This document shows positions 8,553-15,274 of a DNA stretch of 34,608 bases, one piece after another. Every line of letters starts with the position of its first letter. Positions within the stretch are counted from its first letter, which is position 1. The notes under the pieces were generated by a model. It saw nothing but the letters and a program-made list of their open reading frames with translations, did not search any database and had not been told where the DNA came from. Both the position numbers and the translations under genes were made by a program. The stretch is from an uncultured Bacteroidales bacterium (GTDB taxonomy: Bacteria > Bacteroidota > Bacteroidia > Bacteroidales > UBA932). The stretch covers positions 1 to 34,608 of the forward strand of contig CANBDX010000024.1 of the NCBI GenBank assembly GCA_947367315.1, written 5' to 3'.

Positions 8553-8590
8553 CACGACGCAGGGAAAACGAGGCAAAACCCTGCGTCGTG
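8553..8590. repeat. Perfect 12-bp hairpin of the CACGACGCAGGG family
   Basis: CACGACGCAGGG, fourteen bases, then CCCTGCGTCGTG. There is no T-run on either side and no gene ending nearby, so it is unlikely to be a simple terminator. It is related to the copy at 8480-8519. Confidence 0.65.
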
Positions 8591-8636
8591 GACTAAGAAC
8601 GGCTTTACAGAGAAGTTCCTACCATATTACGACGAC

Positions 8637-8786
8637 ATGCTGCAAGTCCCGGAAGTGCTGCAAGTCCCGGAAGTGCTGCAAGTCCCGGAAGTGCAGCAGG
8701 TCCCGGAAGTGCTTATAGATTCCGGATATACTGTCGGTTTCGGATGTACTGATTTCAACGGACAGACAAAGGGGTTTGCAAGTTAG
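8637..8786 (+). other. Possible small ORF of VPEVLQ repeats (49 aa)
   Basis: ATG at 8637, stop TAG at 8784. It encodes MLQ plus VPEVLQ-type hexapeptides and a non-repetitive tail (IDSGYTVGFGCTDFNG). The frame is open further upstream to 8433 but has no other ATG. No family is recognised, and no promoter or upstream signal supports it. It may simply be translated satellite sequence; it is listed because the repeat keeps frame and the tail has a protein-like composition. Confidence 0.15.
8638..8709. repeat. 18-bp tandem repeat, four units
   Basis: Four head-to-tail units of TGCTGCAAGTCCCGGAAG; the first three are identical and the fourth has two changes. The unit is a multiple of three. In the frame of the ATG at 8637 it encodes VPEVLQ repeats, ending in a 49-codon ORF with stop at 8784-8786; in another frame it encodes CCKSRK. 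The rest of 8443-8792 holds only the two hairpins and no convincing gene. Confidence 0.85.
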
Positions 8787-8792
8787 AACTGA

Positions 8793-9053
8793 TCACACCT
8801 TCCTTCGGGCAGAGAGCCATGCTGCGGCGTAAGAGCATGTGGCCTGACATATAAGGTCCTGCTCATGGGCGTAGTCGTAGGCGGTTTTGACGAGTTCTGC
8901 AGCCACGCCGCGCCCCTTCAGCGGCTTGGGCACGAAAGTATGGTCTATGATTAGGGAATTGCCGCTGAGGATGTATGACAGGAAGGCTTCATGGCCTTCA
9001 ACGGTGACAGCAAAACGGTGTCTGTCAGCAAGATGTCTGATACGGAGATTCAT
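8793..9053 (-). CDS. Small GNAT-family N-acetyltransferase (YjdJ-like)
   Basis: An 86-aa protein beginning MNLRIRHLADRHRFAVTVEG. The acetyl-CoA pyrophosphate loop is seen as PLKGRGVAAELV (R/Q-x-x-G-x-G/A), preceded by a beta strand (SLIIDHTFV) and followed by a helix and CQATCSYAAAWL. This matches the short single-domain GNAT proteins of the YjdJ/COG2388 type, whose substrates are mostly unknown. The ORF track begins at a TTG (9104); the ATG at 9053 opens on the conserved first strand and is preferred. It is monocistronic on this strand, with about 120 bp of unannotated sequence separating it from lrgB. Confidence 0.75.
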   Translation of the reverse strand: MNLRIRHLADRHRFAVTVEGHEAFLSYILSGNSLIIDHTFVPKPLKGRGVAAELVKTAYDYAHEQDLICQATCSYAAAWLSARRKV

Positions 9054-9176
9054 AACTCTTTCATTTGTACATTGAATCTGCACGCTTTTCAAAACGGGTG
9101 CCAACCTATACCCAAGCCGTGATTAGAATCCACCCGTATCAGCAAAAGTGAAAGAAGGCACATCAATTCAGGTCTC

Positions 9177-9872
9177 TCAAAGTGCCAAAAGGAGATTGAA
9201 TAAAGGAACGACAATAGCTGTCATCAGTCCCATCAAAGCAATGGCCAGACCGCTGGCTGCACCTTCGACAGCACCCATTTCGATGGCACGAGCCGTACCT
9301 AACCCATGAGCGGAGGTCCCCATTGCAATTCCGCGGGCAACAGGAGATTTCAGGCGGATTATCCGAAGTATAAAAGGGCCGATAACAGCTCCAATGAATC
9401 CGCAAAAGATTACTGAAACTGCTGTCAGAGAAGGGTTTCCACCGGCAGACTCGGCCACATCCATAGCTATCGGTGTTGTTACCGACTTAGGCTCCAGAGA
9501 ATACATGAATATGTCATCAAGTCCGAAAACACGGCACAGAACCCAGACACTCACCACGCCCACGACACTGCCAATAGTGATTGAAGAAAGGATTCCTGCC
9601 AGGTTTTTCCTTATAGTCTCACGATGGTCATAAAGCAGAAGTGCCAGAGACACAACGCTTGGCCCAAGAAGAAAGTCTATAAAAGCTGTCGAATCCTGAT
9701 AGTACACGCATGGGATATCAGCCATTTCAAGGACTGCAATGACAACAGGGATGCTTATTATGAATGGATGAAGAAGAGCCATGCCGGTCTTCCTCCTTGC
9801 ATAGACTCCCATAAGATATGCGCCAATAGTCAAGGCAAGCATAAACGGGACATTCATCATTAACTCCTGCAT
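9177..9872 (-). CDS. lrgB: LrgB-family membrane protein
   Basis: A 231-aa hydrophobic protein with about seven membrane segments and the LrgB signatures EPKSVTTPIAMDVAE and GIAMGTSAHGLGTARAIEMG. LrgB partners LrgA. The pair was first described as modulating murein hydrolase activity and has since been linked to export or uptake of small organic acids (pyruvate in some Gram-positives, glycolate in plant plastids). Its start overlaps the end of lrgA by 13 bp, so the two are translationally coupled. It is the last gene of a three-gene operon behind a YbhN-like flippase. No LytS/LytR-type regulator is nearby, and no terminator is obvious downstream. Confidence 0.88.
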   Translation of the reverse strand: MQELMMNVPFMLALTIGAYLMGVYARRKTGMALLHPFIISIPVVIAVLEMADIPCVYYQDSTAFIDFLLGPSVVSLALLLYDHRETIRKNLAGILSSITIGSVVGVVSVWVLCRVFGLDDIFMYSLEPKSVTTPIAMDVAESAGGNPSLTAVSVIFCGFIGAVIGPFILRIIRLKSPVARGIAMGTSAHGLGTARAIEMGAVEGAASGLAIALMGLMTAIVVPLFNLLLAL

Positions 9873-10243
9873 GACCTGCCTCCTTGTGAACTTTTCTTCT
9901 GCAACAGCCTCTCGACTATGTCATGTACATAGCCGGAAGATATCATCACCACTATGGTGGACAGCACCAGAACAGCTATCCACGCCCAGAAATTCATACT
10001 TATAATTCCCCAGAGGTCCATTATCCCTATGAAGGCAGGCATAAAGAACATAGTCATATTGTCAGTCAGGAAAACCGCCACGACACGTATCCAATGCTCC
10101 TTGACGATGCCTGTGCGCAAGGTAATGTATAGCAAGACCATTCCTATCACACTACCAGGCATGAATCCCCCGATAAGCCAGGAAAGCAGATTCCCTGCGA
10201 CAAGATGGGCCAGAATAACGAATATACCTGTAATTACTCTCAT
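9860..10243 (-). CDS. lrgA: LrgA/CidA-family holin-like protein
   Basis: 127 aa with four hydrophobic helices; the GGFMPGSVIGMVLLYITLRT stretch and the FFMPAFIGIM motif are diagnostic of the LrgA/CidA family. It forms a membrane complex or functional pair with LrgB. Its ATG overlaps the TGA of the upstream flippase gene (ATGA arrangement at 10240-10243), and its own 3' end overlaps lrgB. All three genes are therefore tightly coupled. The substrate in Bacteroidales is not known. Confidence 0.85.
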   Translation of the reverse strand: MRVITGIFVILAHLVAGNLLSWLIGGFMPGSVIGMVLLYITLRTGIVKEHWIRVVAVFLTDNMTMFFMPAFIGIMDLWGIISMNFWAWIAVLVLSTIVVMISSGYVHDIVERLLQKKSSQGGRSCRS

Positions 10244-11217
10244 TTCTTCAAGGATTCATATGCATATGAGCCGATGCCGAAGAAGATCTGGGTTACGGCC
10301 TGAGAGGTGTGGGAAATGGTCGCATAAAGCACACCCATCTCCGGAGGGATGCCATAAATGACTGACAGAGCAAGACTTATGACAAAATGGAACGCCCCAA
10401 TGCCTCCTGGAACAGGGACAGCGAATCCGAGACCGCCCACAAGCGAAAGGAAGAGGGCGTCAAGCAGGTCGAGCCCCTCGATGAAAGGCACTGCCCACAT
10501 TGTGGATGCGGCCATCAGCCAGTAAGTCGCCCAGATGGCCGCAGTATAAGCAAAAAAGAGCCATTTCTTCTCCATGCGCAGACAGCTCGAGAAGCCCTGA
10601 AGAAGCCCGCGGACAACGCCGGTGACCTTAGCACAGAAAGGGCTGGTCTCCCGAAAGCGCCACAAGGCATAGCCGGCACCACACGTCAGCACTATAGCCG
10701 CTGCGGCAACTGGCCACATCCCGAGACTGAAACGCGAAGCTATCGGAGTCCATATTTCATCCATGAAGAAGGTCCCGAACCGCTCTGCACCACCGACGAG
10801 CACGGCAGCAAGCAGAAGAAGCATTACCAGAAGTTCCCAGCTTCGCTCAAGCACCACGGTTCCGAGCACCTTGTCATAAGTGGCCGTACTGCGGCGAGTT
10901 ATGACTCCGCAACGCACGAACTCGCCGATACGGGGAAAGACAAAGTTGGATATATTGCCGATATTTATGCCGTTGAAGACCGTTGTACGGGATATCTCCG
11001 GAGCTATGGGCAACAGAAGCCGGCGCCAGCGCAGGGCACGGAGCCAGAATGCAAAGGAACCTGCCGCCATGGACAGGAGCACGAACTCCCAGCGGCACGA
11101 CCTTAACGACTCCATGAATGAAGCCCATTCCACATCGCGGAAAGAGAACCACAGGAGCACTGCCGCAAGGGAGGCCGACACGGCATACTTGATTATGTTC
11201 TTAAGTCGCTTCTTCAT
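10240..11217 (-). CDS. YbhN/AglD-type flippase-like integral membrane protein (LPG synthase TM family)
   Basis: 325 aa with about eight predicted membrane spans. Family features are WLRALRWRRLL after the second helix, the N-terminal-half motif IGNISNFVFPRIGEFVRC, a VVLERSWE motif and a C-terminal VPGGIGAFHFVISLAL segment. This is the UPF0104/PF03706 superfamily that includes the flippase half of MprF, AglD and YbhN; members are thought to move lipids or lipid-linked molecules across the membrane. It is the first gene of the operon with lrgA and lrgB (4-bp overlap). A minus-strand TAACTTTG lies 14-21 bp before its ATG, which would give a very short leader. Confidence 0.8.
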   Translation of the reverse strand: MKKRLKNIIKYAVSASLAAVLLWFSFRDVEWASFMESLRSCRWEFVLLSMAAGSFAFWLRALRWRRLLLPIAPEISRTTVFNGINIGNISNFVFPRIGEFVRCGVITRRSTATYDKVLGTVVLERSWELLVMLLLLAAVLVGGAERFGTFFMDEIWTPIASRFSLGMWPVAAAAIVLTCGAGYALWRFRETSPFCAKVTGVVRGLLQGFSSCLRMEKKWLFFAYTAAIWATYWLMAASTMWAVPFIEGLDLLDALFLSLVGGLGFAVPVPGGIGAFHFVISLALSVIYGIPPEMGVLYATISHTSQAVTQIFFGIGSYAYESLKK

Positions 11218-11230
11218 ATTATTAAAGACG

Positions 11231-11259
11231 CAAAGTTATCCAAAAGTTTTATAACTTTG
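11231..11259. promoter_or_regulatory. Divergent promoter pair with mirrored -7 boxes
   Basis: CAAAGTTAT, eleven bases, then ATAACTTTG. Both arms read TAACTTTG (a perfect TAnnTTTG) on their own strand. The plus-strand box (11252-11259) points at the PfkB gene and the minus-strand box at the flippase operon. The -33 boxes are not clear. The symmetry could also form a regulator site. Confidence 0.55.
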
Positions 11260-11306
11260 TAGGTTCAAATGACTTTTCGCAAAAATCTGACAAAAAACCA
11301 AATGAT

Positions 11307-12299
11307 ATGGCTTCGATATTAGGCATCGGAAACGCTCTTACCGACATTCTGGCCGTCCTTCCGGACGACAGGTTCCTCACGGAATTCCATCTTCCCAAAG
11401 GCAGCATGCAGCATGTGGACATGGAGACCGGAGACAAGATCTGGCAGACCCTCAAGCCTATGGGCGTACAGCTCGTGGCAGGAGGCTCGGCAGCCAACAC
11501 CATCACCGGCACAGCCATCTTCGGCATGGAATCAGGATTCATAGGCAAGGTGGGAGATGATGACCTCGGACACCTGTTCAAAAGCGATCAGGCCCAGTAC
11601 GGCATCAAGTCCAATCTCTTGAAGGGAGTCCATTCTTCGGGCAGGTCGATGGTATTCATTACTGCCCCGAATGCAGAAAGGACTTTTGCCGTATATCTCG
11701 GAGCAGCCCTCGAACTAGTACCGGAAGACCTGAAGCCCGAGTATTTCGAAGGATATGAATATTTCCATATCGAAGGTTATCTGGTGCAGAACCAGGCGCT
11801 TATGCGCAGAGCGGTGGAGCTGGCCAAGGAGGCAGGCTGCAAGATTTCAATCGACATGGCATCATACAACGTAGTGGAATCCAACCGTGCATTCCTTCAT
11901 GACATCGTAGAGAATTATGTAGACATCATATTCGCAAACGAGACCGAGGCCAAGGCTTTCACCGGCAAGGAACCGCGAGAGGCTCTGGACGAGATTGCTC
12001 AGCACTGCGAGATTGCGGTAGTCAAGGTTGGCAAGGACGGCTCTATGGTGAAGAAGGGAGAAGAATACCATTTCATCCAGGCTTGGCCCGCAAAACCTAT
12101 CGACGCGACAGGAGCAGGAGATACATACGCAGCCGGATTCCTGTATGCACATTCCCTCGGAATGCCGCTTAAGGTTTGCGGAGAGATAGGCTCCATCATA
12201 GCTGCAAAGGTGGTGGAAGTAATCGGAACAAAGATAGACATTCCACGCTGGAAGGCGGCAAAGACAGAAATTCGCGAGCTCATCGCGGCAAACAGCTGA
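11307..12299 (+). CDS. PfkB-family carbohydrate/nucleoside kinase
   Basis: A 330-aa ribokinase-fold kinase. It has the N-terminal PfkB signature region VAGGSAANTITG (about 57-68), GFIGKVGDDDLG, and the C-terminal signature IDATGAGDTYAAGFLY, in which D272 would be the catalytic base with the anion hole GAGD. It would phosphorylate a sugar or nucleoside hydroxyl using ATP. In overall layout it resembles the adenosine-kinase-like Bacteroidetes subgroup, but the substrate cannot be fixed from sequence. It lies 4 bp before the next gene and heads an operon with the 179-aa protein and DUF368. A perfect -7 box lies about 48 bp upstream of the ATG. Confidence 0.85.
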   Translation: MASILGIGNALTDILAVLPDDRFLTEFHLPKGSMQHVDMETGDKIWQTLKPMGVQLVAGGSAANTITGTAIFGMESGFIGKVGDDDLGHLFKSDQAQYGIKSNLLKGVHSSGRSMVFITAPNAERTFAVYLGAALELVPEDLKPEYFEGYEYFHIEGYLVQNQALMRRAVELAKEAGCKISIDMASYNVVESNRAFLHDIVENYVDIIFANETEAKAFTGKEPREALDEIAQHCEIAVVKVGKDGSMVKKGEEYHFIQAWPAKPIDATGAGDTYAAGFLYAHSLGMPLKVCGEIGSIIAAKVVEVIGTKIDIPRWKAAKTEIRELIAANS

Positions 12300-12303
12300 T
12301 ACC

Positions 12304-12843
12304 ATGTTCGAATCCATTAAAGACATATTCCGCAGAAGAAGGATACACAGAATGGCCAGTGACATCCCGACGACCTTTGTTCCACTGGCTGAAATTTCAT
12401 CCGTAAATGTAGTCGTGGACGTTGAGGAGCCCGGTTTTGACCTGCTGAAGGAGGATATCCTCGCATGGGGACGCCAGACAGGAATCAAGATAAACATCTT
12501 CTTTTTCGATTTCAGAAAGCTCGGCAAGGAAGAGCTGCTCCTGACAAGCATACAGACCACTCTTCTGCGCCGAGAACTGGACTGGATCGGAACCCCTGAC
12601 CTCGCCAAAGTGGCTCCGCTGATAGAGGACAAGAGCGACCTTTTCATCTCACTTGTGGAAAACGGGGACTTCCCTATCGATTTTCTCAGCAAATGTGCAA
12701 AGGCAAGGTTCAAGATCGGAAGATATGCCTATGAGGGTAATATCTTCAACATTGTCATCTCAGGAAGCCCTACAGCCGACCTGCGTTCTGACGCACGCGA
12801 AATATTTTCCAAAATCACGGAATTCCTAGGCAAGATCCAATAA
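12304..12843 (+). CDS. Unrecognised Bacteroidetes protein (possibly DUF6913-type), 179 aa
   Basis: No catalytic motif is recognised. It begins MFESIKDIFRRRRIHRMASD, a basic helix, followed by an alternating beta/alpha pattern (VNVVVDVEEPGFDLLKEDI, KINIFFFDFRK, SDLFISLVENGDFP, IFNIVISG) that suggests a small Rossmann-like or flavodoxin-like sheet. It has no signal peptide and no membrane span, so it is cytosolic. From memory it resembles the Bacteroidetes-restricted DUF6913 group, which is unconfirmed. It is tightly packed: 4 bp after the PfkB gene, and its TAA shares a base with the ATG of the DUF368 gene (TAATG). Co-translation with DUF368 suggests a linked role. Confidence 0.8.
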   Translation: MFESIKDIFRRRRIHRMASDIPTTFVPLAEISSVNVVVDVEEPGFDLLKEDILAWGRQTGIKINIFFFDFRKLGKEELLLTSIQTTLLRRELDWIGTPDLAKVAPLIEDKSDLFISLVENGDFPIDFLSKCAKARFKIGRYAYEGNIFNIVISGSPTADLRSDAREIFSKITEFLGKIQ

Positions 12844-13748
12844 TGAAACTACTCAAGTATCTGAAGACGGCCATAAAAGGCGCATGCATGGGGGCAGCTG
12901 ATGTCATTCCCGGTGTGTCCGGAGGGACAATAGCATTCATCATGGGAATCTACGATGAATTTGTAGGGTCCATCGCACGCATAGACTCTCAGGCTGTACG
13001 TATGTTTATCAAAGGCAGATTCGGAGAATTCTGGAGGCACATCAACGGGGCGTTCCTGCTTTCCATAGCGGTCGGTATCGGATTCAGCGTCGTGGCCCTT
13101 GCCGGTCTTATGCAAACACTTCTGAGCGACTACCCCATCCAGACATGGGCATTCTTCTTCGGACTCATTGTGGCTTCTTCGATATTCATCCTGCGAGGCA
13201 TTTCGGGATGGCGGACACGCGAGGGACTTTTCCTGATTCTTGGAGCGGTGCTGGGTGTCGTTGTCTGCACCCTATCGCCCACACAGACCCCTGACGCACT
13301 CTGGTTCATATTCCTCAGCGGAGCCATTGCAATCTGCGCCATGGTCCTGCCAGGTATATCGGGAAGTTTCATACTGCTTATCCTAGGGAAGTACCAGTAT
13401 ATAATGGGATGTATATCCGACCTTGTCTCAGGAGTAAATTTCTGGGGCAATCTTGCAATTCTGGCTGTATTCCTCGCGGGAGCCGTAACCGGCATACTCG
13501 GATTCTCAAAGTTCCTCCACTGGCTGCTGGCACGCTGGCATAAGGAGACCCTCATAGTACTGGCAGGCTTCATAATAGGATCTCTTGTAAAGGTATGGCC
13601 TTGGAGCAATGCCGAAGCCGCTGTCCAGGCAGAAGCGGCAGGAAGCATGCTCTATGGCAGCGCAGCGGCATTTGCCTTGGTAGGATTCCTTATTGTAACA
13701 GGCATCGAACTTGCCGGCAAGGCTATCAGCATGAAAAATCAGGCATAA
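12843..13748 (+). CDS. DUF368 membrane protein, undecaprenyl-phosphate translocase family
   Basis: 301 aa, polytopic. The two hallmark half-repeat motifs are visible: MGAADVIPGVSGGTIAF near residue 16 and AMVLPGISGSFILLILGKYQ in the middle, consistent with an inverted internal duplication. Members of DUF368 (PopT) have recently been shown to recycle undecaprenyl phosphate across the inner membrane for wall and envelope glycan synthesis. The role here is by family. It overlaps the previous ORF (TAATG). It is divergent from the YbhN-like/lrgAB operon, so this region is rich in envelope lipid-carrier functions. Confidence 0.88.
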   Translation: MKLLKYLKTAIKGACMGAADVIPGVSGGTIAFIMGIYDEFVGSIARIDSQAVRMFIKGRFGEFWRHINGAFLLSIAVGIGFSVVALAGLMQTLLSDYPIQTWAFFFGLIVASSIFILRGISGWRTREGLFLILGAVLGVVVCTLSPTQTPDALWFIFLSGAIAICAMVLPGISGSFILLILGKYQYIMGCISDLVSGVNFWGNLAILAVFLAGAVTGILGFSKFLHWLLARWHKETLIVLAGFIIGSLVKVWPWSNAEAAVQAEAAGSMLYGSAAAFALVGFLIVTGIELAGKAISMKNQA

Positions 13749-13787
13749 TCCTTGGTATGCAGCCTGTCACAGACAGATTGCACAACC

Positions 13788-14186
13788 ATGAGAAGGATTA
13801 CAAGAAGCCATTTAGCAGGAGCCATCCCTTTCTTAGCCACAGCATGCATGTTCGGCTCTTGCACCATAGATCCGTTGAGAGACGAATTCAATGAAACCAT
13901 CTGGACAGCAACAGAGGTACCCTTAGGGCCGTTGTCATTGGAGATTATCAACATCGAATTCACTGAAGACCAGGCTATATTAAGCGACGGCGAAGGGAAT
14001 GTCATTGCAGAAGGATGTTATGACAATGACGGCCGGTGCGCCATATTCAGAGGCATGAGCACCGTCATTGACGGAATAGCTGTAACCTTCGTGGAAGCTC
14101 ACCTTAGCAATGGCATCCTCTTTCTACTATGGCGTCCGGAGGACATTCTCTACCCCTTCACGACAGCTATGAAACGGAAAGGGTGA
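13788..14186 (+). CDS. Putative small lipoprotein, unrecognised
   Basis: 132 aa from the ATG at 13788; the ORF track's start at 13752 is a TTG and adds an unlikely MVCSLSQTDC leader. The N-terminus MRRITRSHLAGAIPFLATACMFGSC has a basic start, a hydrophobic stretch and a cysteine in a loose lipobox context (FGSC). The rest is short beta-rich sequence (LSLEIINIEFTEDQAILSDG, GIAVTFVEAHLSNGILFLLW) resembling lipocalin-like small lipoproteins of Bacteroidales. No enzyme motif is seen. It starts 39 bp after the DUF368 stop and may be the tail of that operon. Confidence 0.6.
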   Translation: MRRITRSHLAGAIPFLATACMFGSCTIDPLRDEFNETIWTATEVPLGPLSLEIINIEFTEDQAILSDGEGNVIAEGCYDNDGRCAIFRGMSTVIDGIAVTFVEAHLSNGILFLLWRPEDILYPFTTAMKRKG

Positions 14187-14379
14187 CCTGCTTGTCAGCA
14201 CAAAGAATCATGGCGACCCAATGGTCACCCGGCATAAGCGAAGATTTGTTCAGAGATCATTCCACAAACATTGCAGACGACATTGCGTCAAGTCATCGCG
14301 AGACTCTGCAAAAGCAACGACAAGCATCAACGATGTGAAGACTGCAATTTTTACGGAGACACCAGGGTCCGAAAAGCTA

Positions 14380-14409
14380 TTGCAAATCCAAAAAAAAGTA
14401 TTACCTTTG
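14380..14409 (+). promoter_or_regulatory. Promoter of tRNA-Arg
   Basis: TTG at 14380-14382, a 19-bp spacer, then TACCTTTG at 14402-14409. This fits the Bacteroidetes -33/-7 layout. The expected start is near 14416, about 42 bp before the tRNA. Confidence 0.7.
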
Positions 14410-14457
14410 CATCCACTTTCGAAGTCAGCGTATTAACTGACAAGAAATGTAGGGACT

Positions 14458-14531
14458 GGTCCGGTAGCTCAGCTGGATAGAGCAACAGCCTTCTAAGCTG
14501 TGGGTCACAGGTTCGAATCCTGTCCGGATCA
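14458..14531 (+). tRNA. tRNA-Arg (anticodon UCU)
   Basis: It folds as a complete 74-nt tRNA: acceptor stem GGTCCGG/CCGGATC with one G-U pair and discriminator A; D arm GCTCAGCTGGATAGAGC; anticodon stem ACAGC/GCTGT with loop CTTCTAA giving TCT; T arm CACAGGTTCGAATCCTGTC variant with TTCGAAT loop. CCA is not encoded. Several ORFs in the track read through it and are false. Confidence 0.95.
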
Positions 14532-14534
14532 CTT

Positions 14535-14586
14535 AAAGAAAGAGACTGTAAATCAATGATTTAGATTTACAGTCTCTTTCTTTTTT
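14535..14586 (+). terminator. Terminator of tRNA-Arg
   Basis: A perfect 20-bp stem, AAAGAAAGAGACTGTAAATC with its complement, a 9-nt loop and a run of nine T's shared with the end of the right arm. It begins 3 bp after the tRNA. Confidence 0.92.
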
Positions 14587-14645
14587 GGCACAATTCAGAG
14601 GCTTATTTCAATACAAAACCTGTCTGAATTTGGATAGTTTCGGAT

Positions 14646-14667
14646 AAAAAGTGTGCAAAAAGTGTGC
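14646..14667. repeat. Two tandem 11-bp repeats AAAAAGTGTGC next to tRNA-Arg
   Basis: AAAAAGTGTGC occurs twice head to tail just before a short integrase-like reading frame. This arrangement resembles the repeat-rich leader or arm sites seen in front of integrase genes at tRNA insertion sites. The role is inferred. Confidence 0.5.
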
Positions 14668-14677
14668 AATCAAAGTT

Positions 14678-14719
14678 ATGGCAAAAGCATCATTCTATCA
14701 CGATCTGAAAGCACATGTC
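14678..14719 (+). pseudogene. Possible N-terminal relic of a tyrosine integrase
   Basis: An ATG opens the frame MAKASFYHDLKAHV, which looks like the first strand of Bacteroidales tyrosine recombinases (MAKATFYLD-type starts). The sequence then runs into the stop codon of the opposite-strand 157-aa gene at 14721. The rest of the frame (24 further codons) has no integrase character. Its position directly downstream of a tRNA and its terminator is a classic element insertion site. The match is short, so the call is tentative. Confidence 0.35.
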
Positions 14720-14720
14720 A

Positions 14721-15194
14721 CTACTGAAGGACGATGTTCTCCTCAAGGAGGTCAAGAAGGTCATCTATGTCTTCGTAGGACCGAGCAGTGGTAAGGACCG
14801 TCAGGAGCTTGCAGCCTTCCCCCGAGCCTTCAGTTCCGATGGCCGTGCAGATGAAGTTGCAGGCAAGGTTATCTTCTGTCTCAAGCTCGAACCCGAATGC
14901 AGTCCTGCCGAGGAAATCATACTCGCATACAGGACTTCCCTCTGACTGGGTACCGGCTTCACCGATAAGGTCCGCATAAGTGTCTTCTGCCTCGATAAGC
15001 GCATCAGAGCCTTCCGGCATAGGGCCATAGCTGACCACTACAGACCGCGGATCTCCTGCCACTGCCGATATATCTATCATGGCGCATTCCCTGCGATCCG
15101 GTTCCGTGTACATTTCAGTTTCGACATGCCATATCTCCGGCACCTGGATCTCTACTCCACCGAAGCAGACCCTCATAAGCTTGATATCACTCAT
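14721..15194 (-). CDS. Unrecognised acidic cytosolic protein, 157 aa
   Basis: No family is recognised. The protein starts MSDIKLMRVCFGGVEIQVPE and is strongly acidic, with no signal peptide and no membrane span. A beta-rich first half (VVVSYGPMPEG, YDFLGRTAFGFELETEDN) leads to an Ile/Leu helix with a coiled look (SYEDIDDLLDLLEENIVLQ). The layout recalls small binding or immunity-like domains, but there is no direct evidence for a function. It is convergent with the tRNA region and divergent from the C-S lyase gene (80 bp gap). Codon use looks like its neighbours, which suggests it is a resident gene. Confidence 0.7.
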   Translation of the reverse strand: MSDIKLMRVCFGGVEIQVPEIWHVETEMYTEPDRRECAMIDISAVAGDPRSVVVSYGPMPEGSDALIEAEDTYADLIGEAGTQSEGSPVCEYDFLGRTAFGFELETEDNLACNFICTAIGTEGSGEGCKLLTVLTTARSYEDIDDLLDLLEENIVLQ

Positions 15195-15241
15195 ACTTAT
15201 CCTAATTAATGTTTATCTACGCAAAGCTACGATAAAAACAC

Positions 15242-15249
15242 TACCTTTG
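15242..15249 (+). promoter_or_regulatory. -7 box of the PatB/MalY gene
   Basis: TACCTTTG, a perfect match to TAnnTTTG, 26 bp before the ATG at 15275. The same TACCTTTGCA core occurs before tRNA-Arg. The -33 element is unclear. Confidence 0.55.
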
Positions 15250-15274
15250 CAAGCACTGACTAACGACCGGACAC

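Noticed and set aside
8638-8709. CRISPR array
   Set aside because: The units are contiguous 18-mers with no spacers and no cas genes nearby; it is a simple tandem repeat.
8416-8718. 100-aa plus-strand ORF ending in CCKSRK repeats
   Set aside because: It starts inside the hut terminator loop, crosses two hairpins and reads the satellite in a Cys/Lys/Arg frame. Unlikely to be translated.
10387-11106. 239-aa plus-strand ORF opposite the flippase gene
   Set aside because: No protein-like pattern; the opposite strand has the UPF0104 motifs.
11862-12713. 283-aa minus-strand ORF
   Set aside because: It spans two recognisable plus-strand genes (PfkB and the 179-aa protein) and has Ser/Arg-rich shadow composition.
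14181-14230. Inverted repeat GGGTGACC...GGTCACCC after the small lipoprotein
   Set aside because: Only 8 bp with a 34-bp loop and no T-run; too weak to call a terminator or operator.
14271-14480. 69-aa ORF with CEDCNFYGD segment
   Set aside because: It starts at a TTG, contains the tRNA promoter and ends inside tRNA-Arg, so it cannot be a genuine gene as drawn.
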